Shown here one piece after another: positions 54,188-64,000 of a stretch of 64,000 bases of DNA (position 1 is the stretch's first letter; every line of letters begins with the position of its first letter). The notes under the pieces were generated by a model. That model saw only the letters and a list, made by a program, of their open reading frames with translations. It ran no database searches and had not been told where the DNA came from. Origin of the DNA: a virus. Both the position numbers and the translations under genes were made by a program. The stretch lies in IMG/VR virus record IMGVR_UViG_3300010403_000705, positions 124,001 through 188,000 of that record. One strand, 5' to 3'.

Positions 54188-54540
54188 TTAAATTAAATAA
54201 TACTATTTATAATAAAATGCAATTGCAGTCTGAAGAGGCTAAAGAGCAAGGTCTATTGAAATTGGCTGAATCAGTTAAAAATGCTATAGGTGATTCATAT
54301 AATATGGATCATAAATTAGAGTATTCATCTGAAGATTTAGATAAACAAATACATCGATATCTATGGAAGATTGCTACTACTTTAACAGCATTTCATAATT
54401 TAGAAAGTATAGATATAGAGAAAGTTGATAAAACTTTAATTTCTTGGGCAGATAAAATAGTAAATGATTTAGAAAAAACATTACAAATACCAAATACAAT
54501 AAAAGGTCCTTTGGAACCTAAGTTACCGGGTGAAGAATAA
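54184..54540 (+). CDS. Small helical protein, baseplate operon
   Basis: Protein of 118 residues, GGAGGATCT ribosome site overlapping the spike stop. Helical: KMQLQSEEAKEQGLLKLAESVKNAIGDSY, then DKQIHRYLWKIATTLTAFHNL, ending in KGPLEPKLPGEE. LLKLAES resembles the motif of head-module proteins, but here it lies in the tail operon. It could be a chaperone or small baseplate component. No family recognised. Confidence 0.7.
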   Translation: MIKLNNTIYNKMQLQSEEAKEQGLLKLAESVKNAIGDSYNMDHKLEYSSEDLDKQIHRYLWKIATTLTAFHNLESIDIEKVDKTLISWADKIVNDLEKTLQIPNTIKGPLEPKLPGEE

Positions 54541-54564
54541 GTTGATATATAACAAATTACCAAT

Positions 54565-56748
54565 ATGTCACCCTGTAGCCCTAGCGATGTTTCTATAAAT
54601 GTTCCAGATGGTCCAACCGGTCCTTCTATACCAGGTTTTGGAAATCCTTCTTCCATTAACTTACCGAATATAAATCCTTTTCCAGAAGGTTTTCCGGAAG
54701 ATTTGTTGAATTTATTAGATACATTACAATTATTAATTCCTCCTGGAGCTTTAAAACCCGCATTGAACCTTAATTTTGGTAAAGATGTATTTGATGCTAT
54801 TATGAAGTTATTGGATCAGTTTTTACCATTCCTAATGATGTATAAATTTTTCTTACCCGTATTAAATATTATTATTTGTATTATAGAAGTAATTTGCGCT
54901 ATTGCAAATCCTTTCAAATTAATTCCAGCAATTATTAAGCTATTTAAAGAATGCATACCAGCATTCTTATCACTATTTCCTGTATTCGCATTAGTGATTA
55001 TGGTTATTTCATTATTGCTATTATTATTGGCATTAGTTGAATATATAGTGTCACAAATTTTAAAGTTTATCAATACAATATTAAAAAATATTGCTATGCT
55101 AACTAATGCATTCCAAGAGGCTAATGCTAATTCTGTATTAGCAATAGCAAAAAAGATAGGTGCTTTGTTATGCGTTTTTCAAAATTTATTTGTTTTATTG
55201 GCTGTATTCGGAATAATTATTCAAGTAATAAAAGACATTTTAGCTATAGCTTTTGCTATACCTCCCTGTGATGATAATGGTGATTGTTGTACTCCAGACG
55301 TGTGTCCAGCTTTTATTAAATCATCCCCATATACTAGTGTCACAGGTACTTTGCAATATCTAAATGGGGTAGGAGTAAGTACAAATGTAGAGATACCGCT
55401 GCCACCTCCAGCTAACCCTATTTTTCTTACTTATCCTATTAGAACTGAGAGTTGGCAACTATATGATGTAAATCAAACTATTATTCAACAATTTATTAAT
55501 ATCATTAATGCTTTTGATGTGCCTACTTCCACTGACAATTCACCTCCTTTTTTTAAACCAATATTTTTTCCAACTGATAGTGTATATTCTAAAAATACTT
55601 CTCCCAAACAAGCTGCATATACTGTGGATTTAAGAGTTTTTTATAATCCTCAGGAATGGGGGCGTGCAGGCGTACCACGTTTTATAAGGTTTAAAGATTG
55701 TATAGTGACTTCAATTCCATCTCTAAATCTAAATAAATATGATAATTCTACTTCTTCTACATCTACTGGTGTTCTAAATTTGGCTGGTGGTAGAGGATAT
55801 GAAGATGATGGCATACAAGAAATTCATGGTTATGAAATAGATGCTATTACTAGTATTTCTAGTCAAGCAACCTTAGAAAATTTTCTACATAAACCAGATG
55901 TTAATTCAACTGCTCCAGTTTTTTTGCCAAGTGATGGATATTCTTTTAATAATATTGAATACACCTTCAAACCTAATATGTCGGTTCTTTTATCAAAAGA
56001 ACTAGTAACTGCGGGATGCATGCCAGACTTGTCTTTTGCTAAAAATTTCATTAATAATGCATTAGCAGGAGATGTGGCATTAAAAACACAATCATTAAAA
56101 AACATAATCAATAGCGTTAATTTTCCAAATCCTGATGCCGCACAGCAATGCTTATCAACAGCTTTATCTGCATTAAGAGTTAACTTGACGGCACAAGGAG
56201 TATCAGAATTTCAAACTACTGCTACATTATGTTTACAAAAATTAAAGGATGATACTATGACAGCACTTTCAACTTTAATTGGATTAGGATTTGATCCATG
56301 CAAATCAACATTTACAATAAGTCCAGCAGTACAATTTACTAGTAAACCAATTGTCATCAATGTAAATTTAAATGAAAATAATAATATTTCTTTAACAAAT
56401 AATATTCCCATAGAAGTAGCTGATAGTTTGGCACAAAAAATTAAAGGACATGTCACGTTCGGAAATATATCAAATTTCACTTATGATGGATACCAGGCAT
56501 TCACCGCAACTCTCACAAGTACAAATACTGGTAAAGGTCAGATAATGATTTCTTTTGATAATAATATATTTTGTAATAATAATATAGATACATTGAGTCA
56601 TACATTACAAACATTAGATTATCAATTTGTTTATACTCCTAACCAAGGCTCTACAGTACCAGTAGGAGATCAATCTGACGGCACTCAACCAAGAAGAGAT
56701 AATAATGACTTAGCAAATACAGGTCATAATGAAGGTTATAATGGTTGA
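54565..56748 (+). CDS. Tail operon protein with several membrane segments
   Basis: Protein of 727 residues. After a Pro/Gly-rich start (MSPCSPSDVSINVPDGPTGP) come hydrophobic stretches at about 86-115, 131-162 and 197-235 (PFLMMYKFFLPVLNIIICII, VFALVIMVISLLLLLLAL, LLCVFQNLFVLLAVFGIIIQ), then a Cys-rich PPCDDNGDCCTPDVCPAF (C235, C241, C242, C247) and a 480-residue beta-rich soluble part. The ribosome site is weak. It lies between spike and baseplate wedge genes, so it is probably a virion protein, perhaps inserted in the host membrane during DNA entry. That role is inference. Confidence 0.65.
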   Translation: MSPCSPSDVSINVPDGPTGPSIPGFGNPSSINLPNINPFPEGFPEDLLNLLDTLQLLIPPGALKPALNLNFGKDVFDAIMKLLDQFLPFLMMYKFFLPVLNIIICIIEVICAIANPFKLIPAIIKLFKECIPAFLSLFPVFALVIMVISLLLLLLALVEYIVSQILKFINTILKNIAMLTNAFQEANANSVLAIAKKIGALLCVFQNLFVLLAVFGIIIQVIKDILAIAFAIPPCDDNGDCCTPDVCPAFIKSSPYTSVTGTLQYLNGVGVSTNVEIPLPPPANPIFLTYPIRTESWQLYDVNQTIIQQFINIINAFDVPTSTDNSPPFFKPIFFPTDSVYSKNTSPKQAAYTVDLRVFYNPQEWGRAGVPRFIRFKDCIVTSIPSLNLNKYDNSTSSTSTGVLNLAGGRGYEDDGIQEIHGYEIDAITSISSQATLENFLHKPDVNSTAPVFLPSDGYSFNNIEYTFKPNMSVLLSKELVTAGCMPDLSFAKNFINNALAGDVALKTQSLKNIINSVNFPNPDAAQQCLSTALSALRVNLTAQGVSEFQTTATLCLQKLKDDTMTALSTLIGLGFDPCKSTFTISPAVQFTSKPIVINVNLNENNNISLTNNIPIEVADSLAQKIKGHVTFGNISNFTYDGYQAFTATLTSTNTGKGQIMISFDNNIFCNNNIDTLSHTLQTLDYQFVYTPNQGSTVPVGDQSDGTQPRRDNNDLANTGHNEGYNG

Positions 56749-58405
56749 TCAAATACCTAATCAAGCTAATTATCAAGATGCACAAAATTTTGATATTGAT
56801 ATTGATAAAATATATAATGATTTTATCTTAGCTATTGATAGAGTTAGAAGCTATACTAACTGTTCTGCTATTAGTAATCAAAGTGCTATAAATATTTTTC
56901 AATCAGGAGATTTAACTTTATCTAAATTAAAATCTCAAGGTTTTATCAGTTTAAAACCACAGGAAAGTAGATGTCACGCTTTTTTTAGAATTATAGGATT
57001 TCCAGTGGTATCGAATGCTTATAAAATATATAATCCTGGGCATGATATAATTTATGATAGTTCCAGGACCATTGGTGCTGCGGTTAGTTCTGCTAAACTA
57101 AGTATTGCTGGAAACCCTATTGCTAAATTTAGAGAGTTATCATTACAAAGAGAAAATTATGTATCTAGTATATTAAACACATTTAATTTAACAAGAACAA
57201 TAGATGCATCTGTGTTAGCATTATCATCTGGTTTTAAAATAAGACAATTTGCCACACCATTAATTAATAATTCAGAAGCTTTTGATATGGAAACTAAAAA
57301 TCAACAATATAAAATAGATTTAAGTAGTTTAGTAGGACTAAATGAAAAAAAATTAACTGAATATGTTGATATTTTTGGTAATTTACCAACTAAATTACAA
57401 TCACAAAGAACACATATTATAAAACCTTTTATAGTGGATCCAGTAATAGATTTTACAGTTAACGACGCAACAAAATTGATTAGCGTACCATTTGTACAAA
57501 ATAAAATTCAATTAATGGTAAAAGACAATGTATTCGTTAATAGACCTATTATAGAACAAGTGATTAGGGATAGATTTACTGTAATTAACCAGCAGTCTAG
57601 CGTAGGCACAGCAGATAAATCAGTTATAGATTATATAAAAAGTATTCCAGCTATTCAAAATGAGGCTATTATAAATAGTATTAGCAGTGGAGATGTTTAT
57701 AAATTAGGAGAGCAAACCCAGTTCGTTAAATTCATTAATATCATTAGGGCTATGGTATCAAAATTAGTAGAATCTCAGTTAATAATTTTTTCCGCACAAT
57801 CTAAATACTATTGGGTTCCTGTGCCATCATTATCAGGACCAGAAGATGGATGTAGTACTCAAGGAGTATTTTTATCCACTAAAGTACCTAGTGATTTTAT
57901 TACTACACGAGATCAAGCAATTATAGAAGCCAAAATTAGAACAACTATTAATCAAGTAAATGCTCAAACATCGAATATACAAGGAGTGCCAGATGTAGGC
58001 GGCTTTTCTTTTGATAGTTTTAAAACTACTTTTGGTCCTGACACTAGCAATGCTTTAGGAGATATTGGTACACAATCTTTAAAAGAATTAACTAAAAAAA
58101 GATCTAGTGAATTACAGAAGGCTAATGATGCTTTAAGAAGCATAGAGATAATTATGGGAGAGTTTAGTGGCTTAGGATTGTGTGACATAATTGCAATTAT
58201 GGGCGCCTTATATATTATGCCTAAGCAAGATTTATTGGGATTTTTGGATGATGATGCTGTAAAAAGAATGAATATATCCCTAAAATTAAATGAATCTAAA
58301 ACAGATATTCAAACAACTATGAAATCTTTTACTAGTTCTGTAAAAGATTATTATAATTTAATGGATAAAATATACCAAGATCAATCACAAAATAATGGAT
58401 TGTAA
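56741..58405 (+). CDS. Baseplate-region protein, unknown family
   Basis: The ATG at 56741 overlaps the preceding stop by 8 bases and follows GAAGG; an ATG at 56729 is less likely. The 554-residue product is mixed helix and strand, with two helical C-terminal parts (IDYIKSIPAIQNEAIINSI, KELTKKRSSELQKANDALRSIEIIMGEFSGLGLCDI). Its position between the membrane-segment protein and gp25 suggests a baseplate wedge or accessory component. No named family is recognised. Confidence 0.65.
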   Translation: MVDQIPNQANYQDAQNFDIDIDKIYNDFILAIDRVRSYTNCSAISNQSAINIFQSGDLTLSKLKSQGFISLKPQESRCHAFFRIIGFPVVSNAYKIYNPGHDIIYDSSRTIGAAVSSAKLSIAGNPIAKFRELSLQRENYVSSILNTFNLTRTIDASVLALSSGFKIRQFATPLINNSEAFDMETKNQQYKIDLSSLVGLNEKKLTEYVDIFGNLPTKLQSQRTHIIKPFIVDPVIDFTVNDATKLISVPFVQNKIQLMVKDNVFVNRPIIEQVIRDRFTVINQQSSVGTADKSVIDYIKSIPAIQNEAIINSISSGDVYKLGEQTQFVKFINIIRAMVSKLVESQLIIFSAQSKYYWVPVPSLSGPEDGCSTQGVFLSTKVPSDFITTRDQAIIEAKIRTTINQVNAQTSNIQGVPDVGGFSFDSFKTTFGPDTSNALGDIGTQSLKELTKKRSSELQKANDALRSIEIIMGEFSGLGLCDIIAIMGALYIMPKQDLLGFLDDDAVKRMNISLKLNESKTDIQTTMKSFTSSVKDYYNLMDKIYQDQSQNNGL

Positions 58406-58458
58406 ACTCCTTATTGATAATTTATCTATAATTGCGCATTAAGAAGAGAGTTACATAT

Positions 58459-58890
58459 ATGTCATTTGATCTTAAAATAAAAAATAAAGATTTAGTTATT
58501 ATTAATGGTGCTTTACAAACAGTAGTGGATAGTGAAAAACTAATACAAGACATATTAAAAATGTGTTTAACTACTACTGGATCTAACGTATATCAACCGT
58601 GGTATGGATCTTTTCTATCACGAACAATTGTTGGAAATCCTCTTCATACATCTATATTAGTACAAGTTGCTAAATCACAGTTAAATACTGCATTGGATAA
58701 TTTGAAAAATCTACAAAATGCACAAGTACAATCATTTCAAAGAGTTAGCGCTGACGAACAAATTAATGCTATTATAGATATATCTATAATAAGAAATCAA
58801 ATTGATCCTAGGTTATTTGATGTACGTATTCAAGCTACAACCAAGGGATTAAAACCTATTACTACAGCATTTAGGGTTTCTTCAATATAA
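58459..58890 (+). CDS. Baseplate wedge protein, gp25-like
   Basis: The ATG at 58459 follows AAGAGAG. The 143-residue product begins FDLKIKNKDLVIINGALQTVVDSEKLIQDILKMCLTTTGSNVYQPWYGSFL, with the pattern of GPW/gp25 proteins: an early beta hairpin, a conserved helix and a PxYGSxL turn. This family forms the inner wedge and joins the sheath to the baseplate. The gene lies immediately before the J-type protein, its usual partner. An ATG at 58432 would add nine residues without a good ribosome site. Confidence 0.8.
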   Translation: MSFDLKIKNKDLVIINGALQTVVDSEKLIQDILKMCLTTTGSNVYQPWYGSFLSRTIVGNPLHTSILVQVAKSQLNTALDNLKNLQNAQVQSFQRVSADEQINAIIDISIIRNQIDPRLFDVRIQATTKGLKPITTAFRVSSI

Positions 58891-58909
58891 AATTGCTGAA
58901 GGATAACAC

Positions 58910-61900
58910 ATGGTTACAATACGTCACGCAAATGAAATTATTCAAAGTTTAGTAGATTTTTTTAGACTAGCACAACCTGATCTAGATACTAAACCGGGTA
59001 CAGTTGCTAGAGATTTATTTATTGAAGCTCCCTCTAGTCAATTGGCTATATTATATGATGAATTAGCCAGTATTTCAAGTAAACAATCTTTGAGATTGGT
59101 TATCGGATCTGATTTAGATAAGTTAGCTAAAAATTTTGGTATTGTTAGAAAACAATCTACTCCTGCTGTTGGGACAGTGTTATTAACATTTTCAGCCATT
59201 AATTCTCCTATCAATATAAATAAAGGAGATACTATAATTGCCACTAATGGAATATCTTATTCTATTACAGCTGGTGTGTCTGTTTCTCCTAGTAATTCTA
59301 ATTTCTATAAATCTTTAGCAAGTAAATTCAGAGATCAATTGGATACGATTGGTATAAGTGATGAATTCGCGGTGCAAGTCACTGTGATTGCTGTATCAGC
59401 TGGCTCTGCTGGAAATATAGGTACTTTTTCTTTATCACGCACTACTATACCAGGTGTCTCAAATGTTACTAATATAAATTCTTTTTCTGGGGGAACAGAT
59501 CAAGAAAGTGATGCTTCTTTTAGAAATCGCGTCTTAGCTTCATTTAGTGGATCTAGTGTTGGCACGGCTTTAGGTTACTTAAATATTGCGTTAAGTACAA
59601 CAGGAGTAGCTGATGCTTATGTGGCGTCTCCTGGAGATGTATTAATGACCAGAGATGGTACTACTGTAAAAATTAATACAGATGGTTCCAGAACTGTTAT
59701 TTCAGAAGGTTCAGGTGGTAAAGTTGATATTATTGTACTAGGAAATAATCTAATAGAAAATAAAGATAGTTTTATTTATAGAGATAAAAGTAATAACAAT
59801 GATCCAACTAATGTAAAAAATAATATTGTTTTAGGACAAATTGTAGGAGATGAGAATAAAACAATTAATAGGAAACGCATAGACAATATTAAAAATGGTA
59901 CGCTACCAGCCCAACCAGTTAATTCTATTTTAGAAGTCACAGGATCTATTAGTGGATCCAATTTTATACCTAAATCAACAGATACCTTAGGCAGAGTATC
60001 AGGTAATTATGAATTAATTAAAGACAATGGAGTGTACGGAGGTAGTCCATGGGGATTTGATACATTTAAATGGGTTTCTAATAAGATATCATTATTTAAT
60101 GAAGATCGAATTAAAGGTCAATTTAATGGACAAGATGCAGTTACTTTTACCGACGTATTAGAAATACCTAAAATACAACAAAGTATCTCGATTACTAACG
60201 AGAACAGTATAGTAACTAATGATAGATCCATTATACAACTTTTACATACTCCCTCTATTAATGTAACTAGAGTGTTTAATGTTCACACCGGTGAAAGATA
60301 TATTATAACAAATCAAAACTTAGATGGATCTAGCACATTTAATAATACAGGAAGAATACAAATTTCTGGAAACACATTACCTTCACCAAGTGATCAATTG
60401 CAAGTTGATTATAATTGGATAGTAAATTATGATCAATATGCAGATTATGATGGTTTATCCAATACTATAAATGCAAGACCGGTCACTGATAGTATCGATT
60501 GGGGATTTGCATCTATTGTAAATAATGAAAATATATTATTTACAAAGGATATTTCTAATGGATTTTTTTCTGGTATTTCGTCGCATCCGATTAGCGTAGT
60601 TTTATCAGCTAAATCATTTGTAGAAGTTAATGGAATAGTAAAAAAAGTTAATTCAGGTATATTTGTTAATAGATTATCTGTAACAATAAATAATTTGTTC
60701 AAACCTACCACATCGATTGATGAAGTTACTTGGAAAAATAATAATACAGAATTGTATATAACCGCACAAAATAATGGTAGTTTTAGTAACAATACAGTTG
60801 TGTCTGGAATTAATATATTGTATAATACTATTATTATATTACCAAGTGATACAGTAGCAATTGATGGAGATAAAGTATCTGTCATCTTAAATAGCTTTGA
60901 TGTTTTTCATGGAATAGATATTAATGGAAGTAGTACTAACACACAGATTACTATACCAAGCTCTCTTTTAACTACACTTGCAAATGCAATTATGTTAAGA
61001 GTAACTTATATTGCTAATATTTCTGATTTATTTTCTTTGTCTACTACGTCATTACCTAGTAGTAGAGTAGGTAATGGTTTTATACCTAACACAAATATTG
61101 GATTTAATAATTTTAGTCAAGTAAATATTTCAAGAAGAGAACATCAAATTGTACAAAAAAACAATAGTAACCAACTATATATTGATTTAAATTCTTCTGC
61201 CGTAGATTTTTCTTTAACTACATCACAAGTAGTTTCTATAGTTAGGTTGTCTGATAATCTAGAGCTTTGGAATTCGGATAATATTGGGAATATTATTGTT
61301 AGTAACACAGGAAACTACCAAATAGTTTTAAATGGTGTTAATACTCCTAGTACGGGAGATAGGGTTTTAATCATATATTACACATACGATATTCGTAGAT
61401 TTCAACCTTTTAGTTATTCCAATAGTTTAATTAAAAATAAAATAAATACCTTACAAGTTGATCCAAATACAAATAGATTAGCGATACCACTAAATAATTT
61501 TGTTTCACAATCCAACATTGCATTTAGTATAGTAGAGCCGAATACTGATATTGTTTTATTTAATGCTACAGATGGTAATTTAACAGATAATAATACTAAT
61601 GCATTATTAACAAGCGCTAGTATTAATTTTGCCACATTAACTGATTTATTAAATAAAAAGATTAAAATTACTGGGTCGTCTGGTAATTTTAATAATGGCG
61701 TATATGATATTATTAATTATAATACTACAACAAATACATTAACCATCACTAATATTTTAGATAAAATAACTACTGATCAAATTTGTGTGATAAGAATTTC
61801 TGATGGACAAGAAATATGGAATTATGGAGGTATTATAGATAACGGTAATAATAAAATATTATTACCTACTAGTAATTTTGCGCATGCCGGTGATAAAGTG

Positions 61901-63004
61901 TATGTTCTATTATTCAATTTTAATGTACTAAGAAAAGCAGCTACTAAAATATCTGGTACTATCGTAGATCAAGTTGTTAATACAGGAGTATTAACAATAA
62001 ATGGTACAACTTTATTTAAAGCAGAAGATGTAATTTTTACAGTTACTAATACTGGTCTAAAATTAAATATCACTGAAGCAGTTAGAAAAGTTCTTGGTAT
62101 TTCTTCTGCAATTTCCATACCTAATAACATAAAAATTGTTAGAGTTACTAAAATGGAAAAAGTAGTAACAGTCAGCGCAAGTAATGATGAAGTACTACAA
62201 GTGTTAACAGTGTATGATTTAAAAAATGCGATAGTGCAAAATAATTTATTATATCCAAATGAATTATTAGCAAATCCTACATTATCAAACTTAGATATTA
62301 TATTGCCTAGTACCACAAATAATATGTTGAATAATAATACACATAATTTACCTACTTTAGGTGATAAAATTAAAATAACTTTTTATTATATTATTGAAAA
62401 TGATTCGGAAAATTTGTCATATACCAGAAATGGCACACTATATACTAATAAAAAATTCGCTTTTATCAATAAAACTTATATATCTAGCGGTTTCAAATCT
62501 TCTCAATCTACTAAATTTACCGCTACCTCTTTTACTCAGCCTAGTTTGGGATCTCGATATAAAACATTCTATGATTATTTAGCTCCAAAACCAAACGAAA
62601 GAATCGTGGTTCGTTATAACTATAATAAAATAATCTCCGATGTTACTTTTAATTTAGAAAATACAAGACCCATTAATGCAGATGTTATTGCTCGTGAAGC
62701 AAAACAAGTGCTTATAGATTTAACTATGAATGTAGTAATAAACGAAACTGCACAATCGTCTACAACAACAATTTTGCAAAACTTACGAGATCAATTAATT
62801 TCTGCCATGACTACTACTAAATTAGGAGATATAGTTGATACATTTAGTTTGATTAATGTGGCTCAAGCTGTAAAAGGTATCGCTCGTGCTAGAATACTTT
62901 ATTTTAATAAGAGTGGCAAATTAGGGCAAGTATTAAATGTTCAAGCCCAACAAGACGAATATCTAACACCTAATAATGTGATTATTAATACAGAGACCAG
63001 ATAA
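58910..63004 (+). CDS. Baseplate J-like wedge protein, expanded (1364 aa)
   Basis: GAAGGATAACAC precedes the start. The N-terminal 280 residues are a J-type baseplate domain: PDLDTKPGTVARDLFIEAPSSQLAILYDE, GTVLLTFSAINSPININKGDTI, then GGTDQESDASFRNRVLASFSGSSVGTALGYLNIA. The C-terminal 130 residues (VIAREAKQVLIDLTMNVVINE...VKGIARARILYFNKSGKLGQVLNVQAQQDEYLTPN) match the end of such proteins. Between them, about 700 residues form repeated beta domains of the type GD(K/R)V..(Y/F)..(D/N), seen at least three times, plus a unit shared with the sheath. J proteins usually have 300-660 residues. It forms the wedge ring of the baseplate. Confidence 0.85.
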   Translation: MVTIRHANEIIQSLVDFFRLAQPDLDTKPGTVARDLFIEAPSSQLAILYDELASISSKQSLRLVIGSDLDKLAKNFGIVRKQSTPAVGTVLLTFSAINSPININKGDTIIATNGISYSITAGVSVSPSNSNFYKSLASKFRDQLDTIGISDEFAVQVTVIAVSAGSAGNIGTFSLSRTTIPGVSNVTNINSFSGGTDQESDASFRNRVLASFSGSSVGTALGYLNIALSTTGVADAYVASPGDVLMTRDGTTVKINTDGSRTVISEGSGGKVDIIVLGNNLIENKDSFIYRDKSNNNDPTNVKNNIVLGQIVGDENKTINRKRIDNIKNGTLPAQPVNSILEVTGSISGSNFIPKSTDTLGRVSGNYELIKDNGVYGGSPWGFDTFKWVSNKISLFNEDRIKGQFNGQDAVTFTDVLEIPKIQQSISITNENSIVTNDRSIIQLLHTPSINVTRVFNVHTGERYIITNQNLDGSSTFNNTGRIQISGNTLPSPSDQLQVDYNWIVNYDQYADYDGLSNTINARPVTDSIDWGFASIVNNENILFTKDISNGFFSGISSHPISVVLSAKSFVEVNGIVKKVNSGIFVNRLSVTINNLFKPTTSIDEVTWKNNNTELYITAQNNGSFSNNTVVSGINILYNTIIILPSDTVAIDGDKVSVILNSFDVFHGIDINGSSTNTQITIPSSLLTTLANAIMLRVTYIANISDLFSLSTTSLPSSRVGNGFIPNTNIGFNNFSQVNISRREHQIVQKNNSNQLYIDLNSSAVDFSLTTSQVVSIVRLSDNLELWNSDNIGNIIVSNTGNYQIVLNGVNTPSTGDRVLIIYYTYDIRRFQPFSYSNSLIKNKINTLQVDPNTNRLAIPLNNFVSQSNIAFSIVEPNTDIVLFNATDGNLTDNNTNALLTSASINFATLTDLLNKKIKITGSSGNFNNGVYDIINYNTTTNTLTITNILDKITTDQICVIRISDGQEIWNYGGIIDNGNNKILLPTSNFAHAGDKVYVLLFNFNVLRKAATKISGTIVDQVVNTGVLTINGTTLFKAEDVIFTVTNTGLKLNITEAVRKVLGISSAISIPNNIKIVRVTKMEKVVTVSASNDEVLQVLTVYDLKNAIVQNNLLYPNELLANPTLSNLDIILPSTTNNMLNNNTHNLPTLGDKIKITFYYIIENDSENLSYTRNGTLYTNKKFAFINKTYISSGFKSSQSTKFTATSFTQPSLGSRYKTFYDYLAPKPNERIVVRYNYNKIISDVTFNLENTRPINADVIAREAKQVLIDLTMNVVINETAQSSTTTILQNLRDQLISAMTTTKLGDIVDTFSLINVAQAVKGIARARILYFNKSGKLGQVLNVQAQQDEYLTPNNVIINTETR

Positions 63005-63007
63005 ATC

Positions 63008-64000
63008 ATGCAAAATTTAAGAATCATTAATGTACAAGTAAACAATAGTTCAAATATTGATGTTATTTTTACAGACAACTTAACTAGTAATCTTACAACA
63101 TCAAATGTAGTTATTATAACAGATACGCCAGACGTACCTTCTTCTGAGGTGTTAGAAATAAAAGTAATAGGTAATACGCTAAGCATTATTTGTCAACCAT
63201 TAACTCCATTAGCCGCTTATTTTGTTAAATTTGAATCTACAACTTTACACCCATTTATTTCTTTAAATGGAGAAGCTAAAATATCTGAAGATGGCGTTTC
63301 AAATAAATATTTAATACTTGGACCATTAGCTCCAGATAATGCTGTCAAAAATTATTTTCTTTCTTATTTTAAAGATAATGTTTATGATATTAACGATGAT
63401 AATGCTCTTGTCACAAAATATATAAACTCTTTATCTATAGCTTTATCTAGAGCCTTATATGATATTGGTCAATTGAAAAATGAAAATTATCTTTCTTTTA
63501 CTGTTACTGATGAACAAAAAACAAGAGGTGAAGGACCATTTGATAGATTAAATGAAGAGGGAGCATATGATATCATTAGAGTAGGCAGAAATGTAAGTAC
63601 TGCTAATGCAAAAATGATATTTTCTATAGATAATTTTCCTACTTTCCCGATTACCTTACAACAACAGAGTAATATAGAATATTTAAAGACTAATTCTATA
63701 GACGAGGCGGGTTATTTTAACATCAATAATCTAATTTTAAATTTAAATACTTCTCCCATAACAAAAATTAAAAGTATCATTTTTACGTTAACTACTAACA
63801 ATCCAATTTACGTATATGATATAGAAAAATTAGGTTATCAGATAAGAAATTCTAGATATGATCAAGAGTTCGCTTTTGATTATATTTTGTTAAATGATAA
63901 TCAGGTGAAAATTAGTGATAAAATTTTAGAGGATGCTAATTTTTCTTTAAATAATATTTTTAACATAGAAGTTAATTATGAATCAAAGGATTTAGGTAGA
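63008..64000 (+). CDS. Baseplate protein, 3' truncated by the window
   Basis: An ATG at 63008, 3 bases after the J stop, opens a frame that stays open for 331 codons to the end of the window. The start, MQNLRIINVQVNNSSNIDVIFTDNL, has a beta-sandwich pattern, and PLTPLAAYFVKFESTT suggests another Ig-like strand pair; a helical part (YINSLSIALSRALYDIGQLKN) follows. In contractile phages a tail fibre or baseplate wedge gene (I-type) often follows J, which would fit, but the sequence alone does not show it. Confidence 0.65.
   Translation, partial: MQNLRIINVQVNNSSNIDVIFTDNLTSNLTTSNVVIITDTPDVPSSEVLEIKVIGNTLSIICQPLTPLAAYFVKFESTTLHPFISLNGEAKISEDGVSNKYLILGPLAPDNAVKNYFLSYFKDNVYDINDDNALVTKYINSLSIALSRALYDIGQLKNENYLSFTVTDEQKTRGEGPFDRLNEEGAYDIIRVGRNVSTANAKMIFSIDNFPTFPITLQQQSNIEYLKTNSIDEAGYFNINNLILNLNTSPITKIKSIIFTLTTNNPIYVYDIEKLGYQIRNSRYDQEFAFDYILLNDNQVKISDKILEDANFSLNNIFNIEVNYESKDLGR

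Overview
This window is the virion-structure region of a large, strongly AT-rich tailed bacteriophage with a contractile tail (myovirus morphology). A tail sheath, tail tube, tail assembly chaperones read through a frameshift, a tape measure, a giant hub, a central spike, a gp25-like wedge protein and a baseplate J protein lie in the classical order, downstream of a head module with an HK97-type capsid protein. All three standard stop codons are used and many starts have GAGG/AGGAG ribosome binding sites, so the code is standard and the host is a bacterium with ordinary Shine-Dalgarno use; the sequence does not identify it. The sheath (924 aa), hub (1646 aa), baseplate J protein (1364 aa), fibre (1790 aa) and protease-scaffold (1226 aa) are unusually large, which suggests a jumbo-type phage. 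Portal, terminase, replication genes, tRNAs and CRISPR arrays are not seen here.

Head module, about 1-19640, all on +: the tail end of an unknown gene; a small conserved phage protein; a dual-specificity phosphatase-like protein; a helical protein; a giant prohead protease-scaffold gene with a likely internal start; three small genes sharing a helical-hairpin module; a beta-rich virion protein; a broken GIY-YIG homing gene; five consecutive large helical proteins (two with membrane segments) that look like inner-head or ejected proteins; a beta-rich decoration candidate; the major capsid protein with a structured leader and a terminator; and a beta-helix fibre. Many head-module proteins carry a short hydrophobic-x-K-x-A motif near the N terminus, a candidate capsid-targeting or processing signal.

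Accessory and neck region, about 19640-39460: a repetitive fibre of Gly-Thr-Ile-Thr-Ala-Asn-Ile-Gly and Leu-Gly-Gln-Lys modules, small beta proteins, an HNH nuclease, a cold-shock protein, a minus-strand cassette of small membrane/coiled-coil proteins facing a plus-strand polytopic membrane protein, two Ig-like/connector candidates, a minus-strand zinc-ribbon gene next to a perfect 40-bp palindrome, a minus-strand coiled-coil repeat protein, an HExxH metallopeptidase, an FN3/HxH protein and the 1790-aa beta-helix protein.

Tail module, about 38627-64000, all on +: tail-completion candidate, sheath, tube, terminator, chaperone G with a -1 frameshift into T, tape measure, LysM-type tail protein, hub, spike, a small protein, a multi-membrane-span protein, a baseplate protein, gp25, J and the start of one more baseplate gene. 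Hairpin terminators follow the capsid gene, the small beta-protein group and the tube gene, so the most abundant products probably end discrete transcripts.
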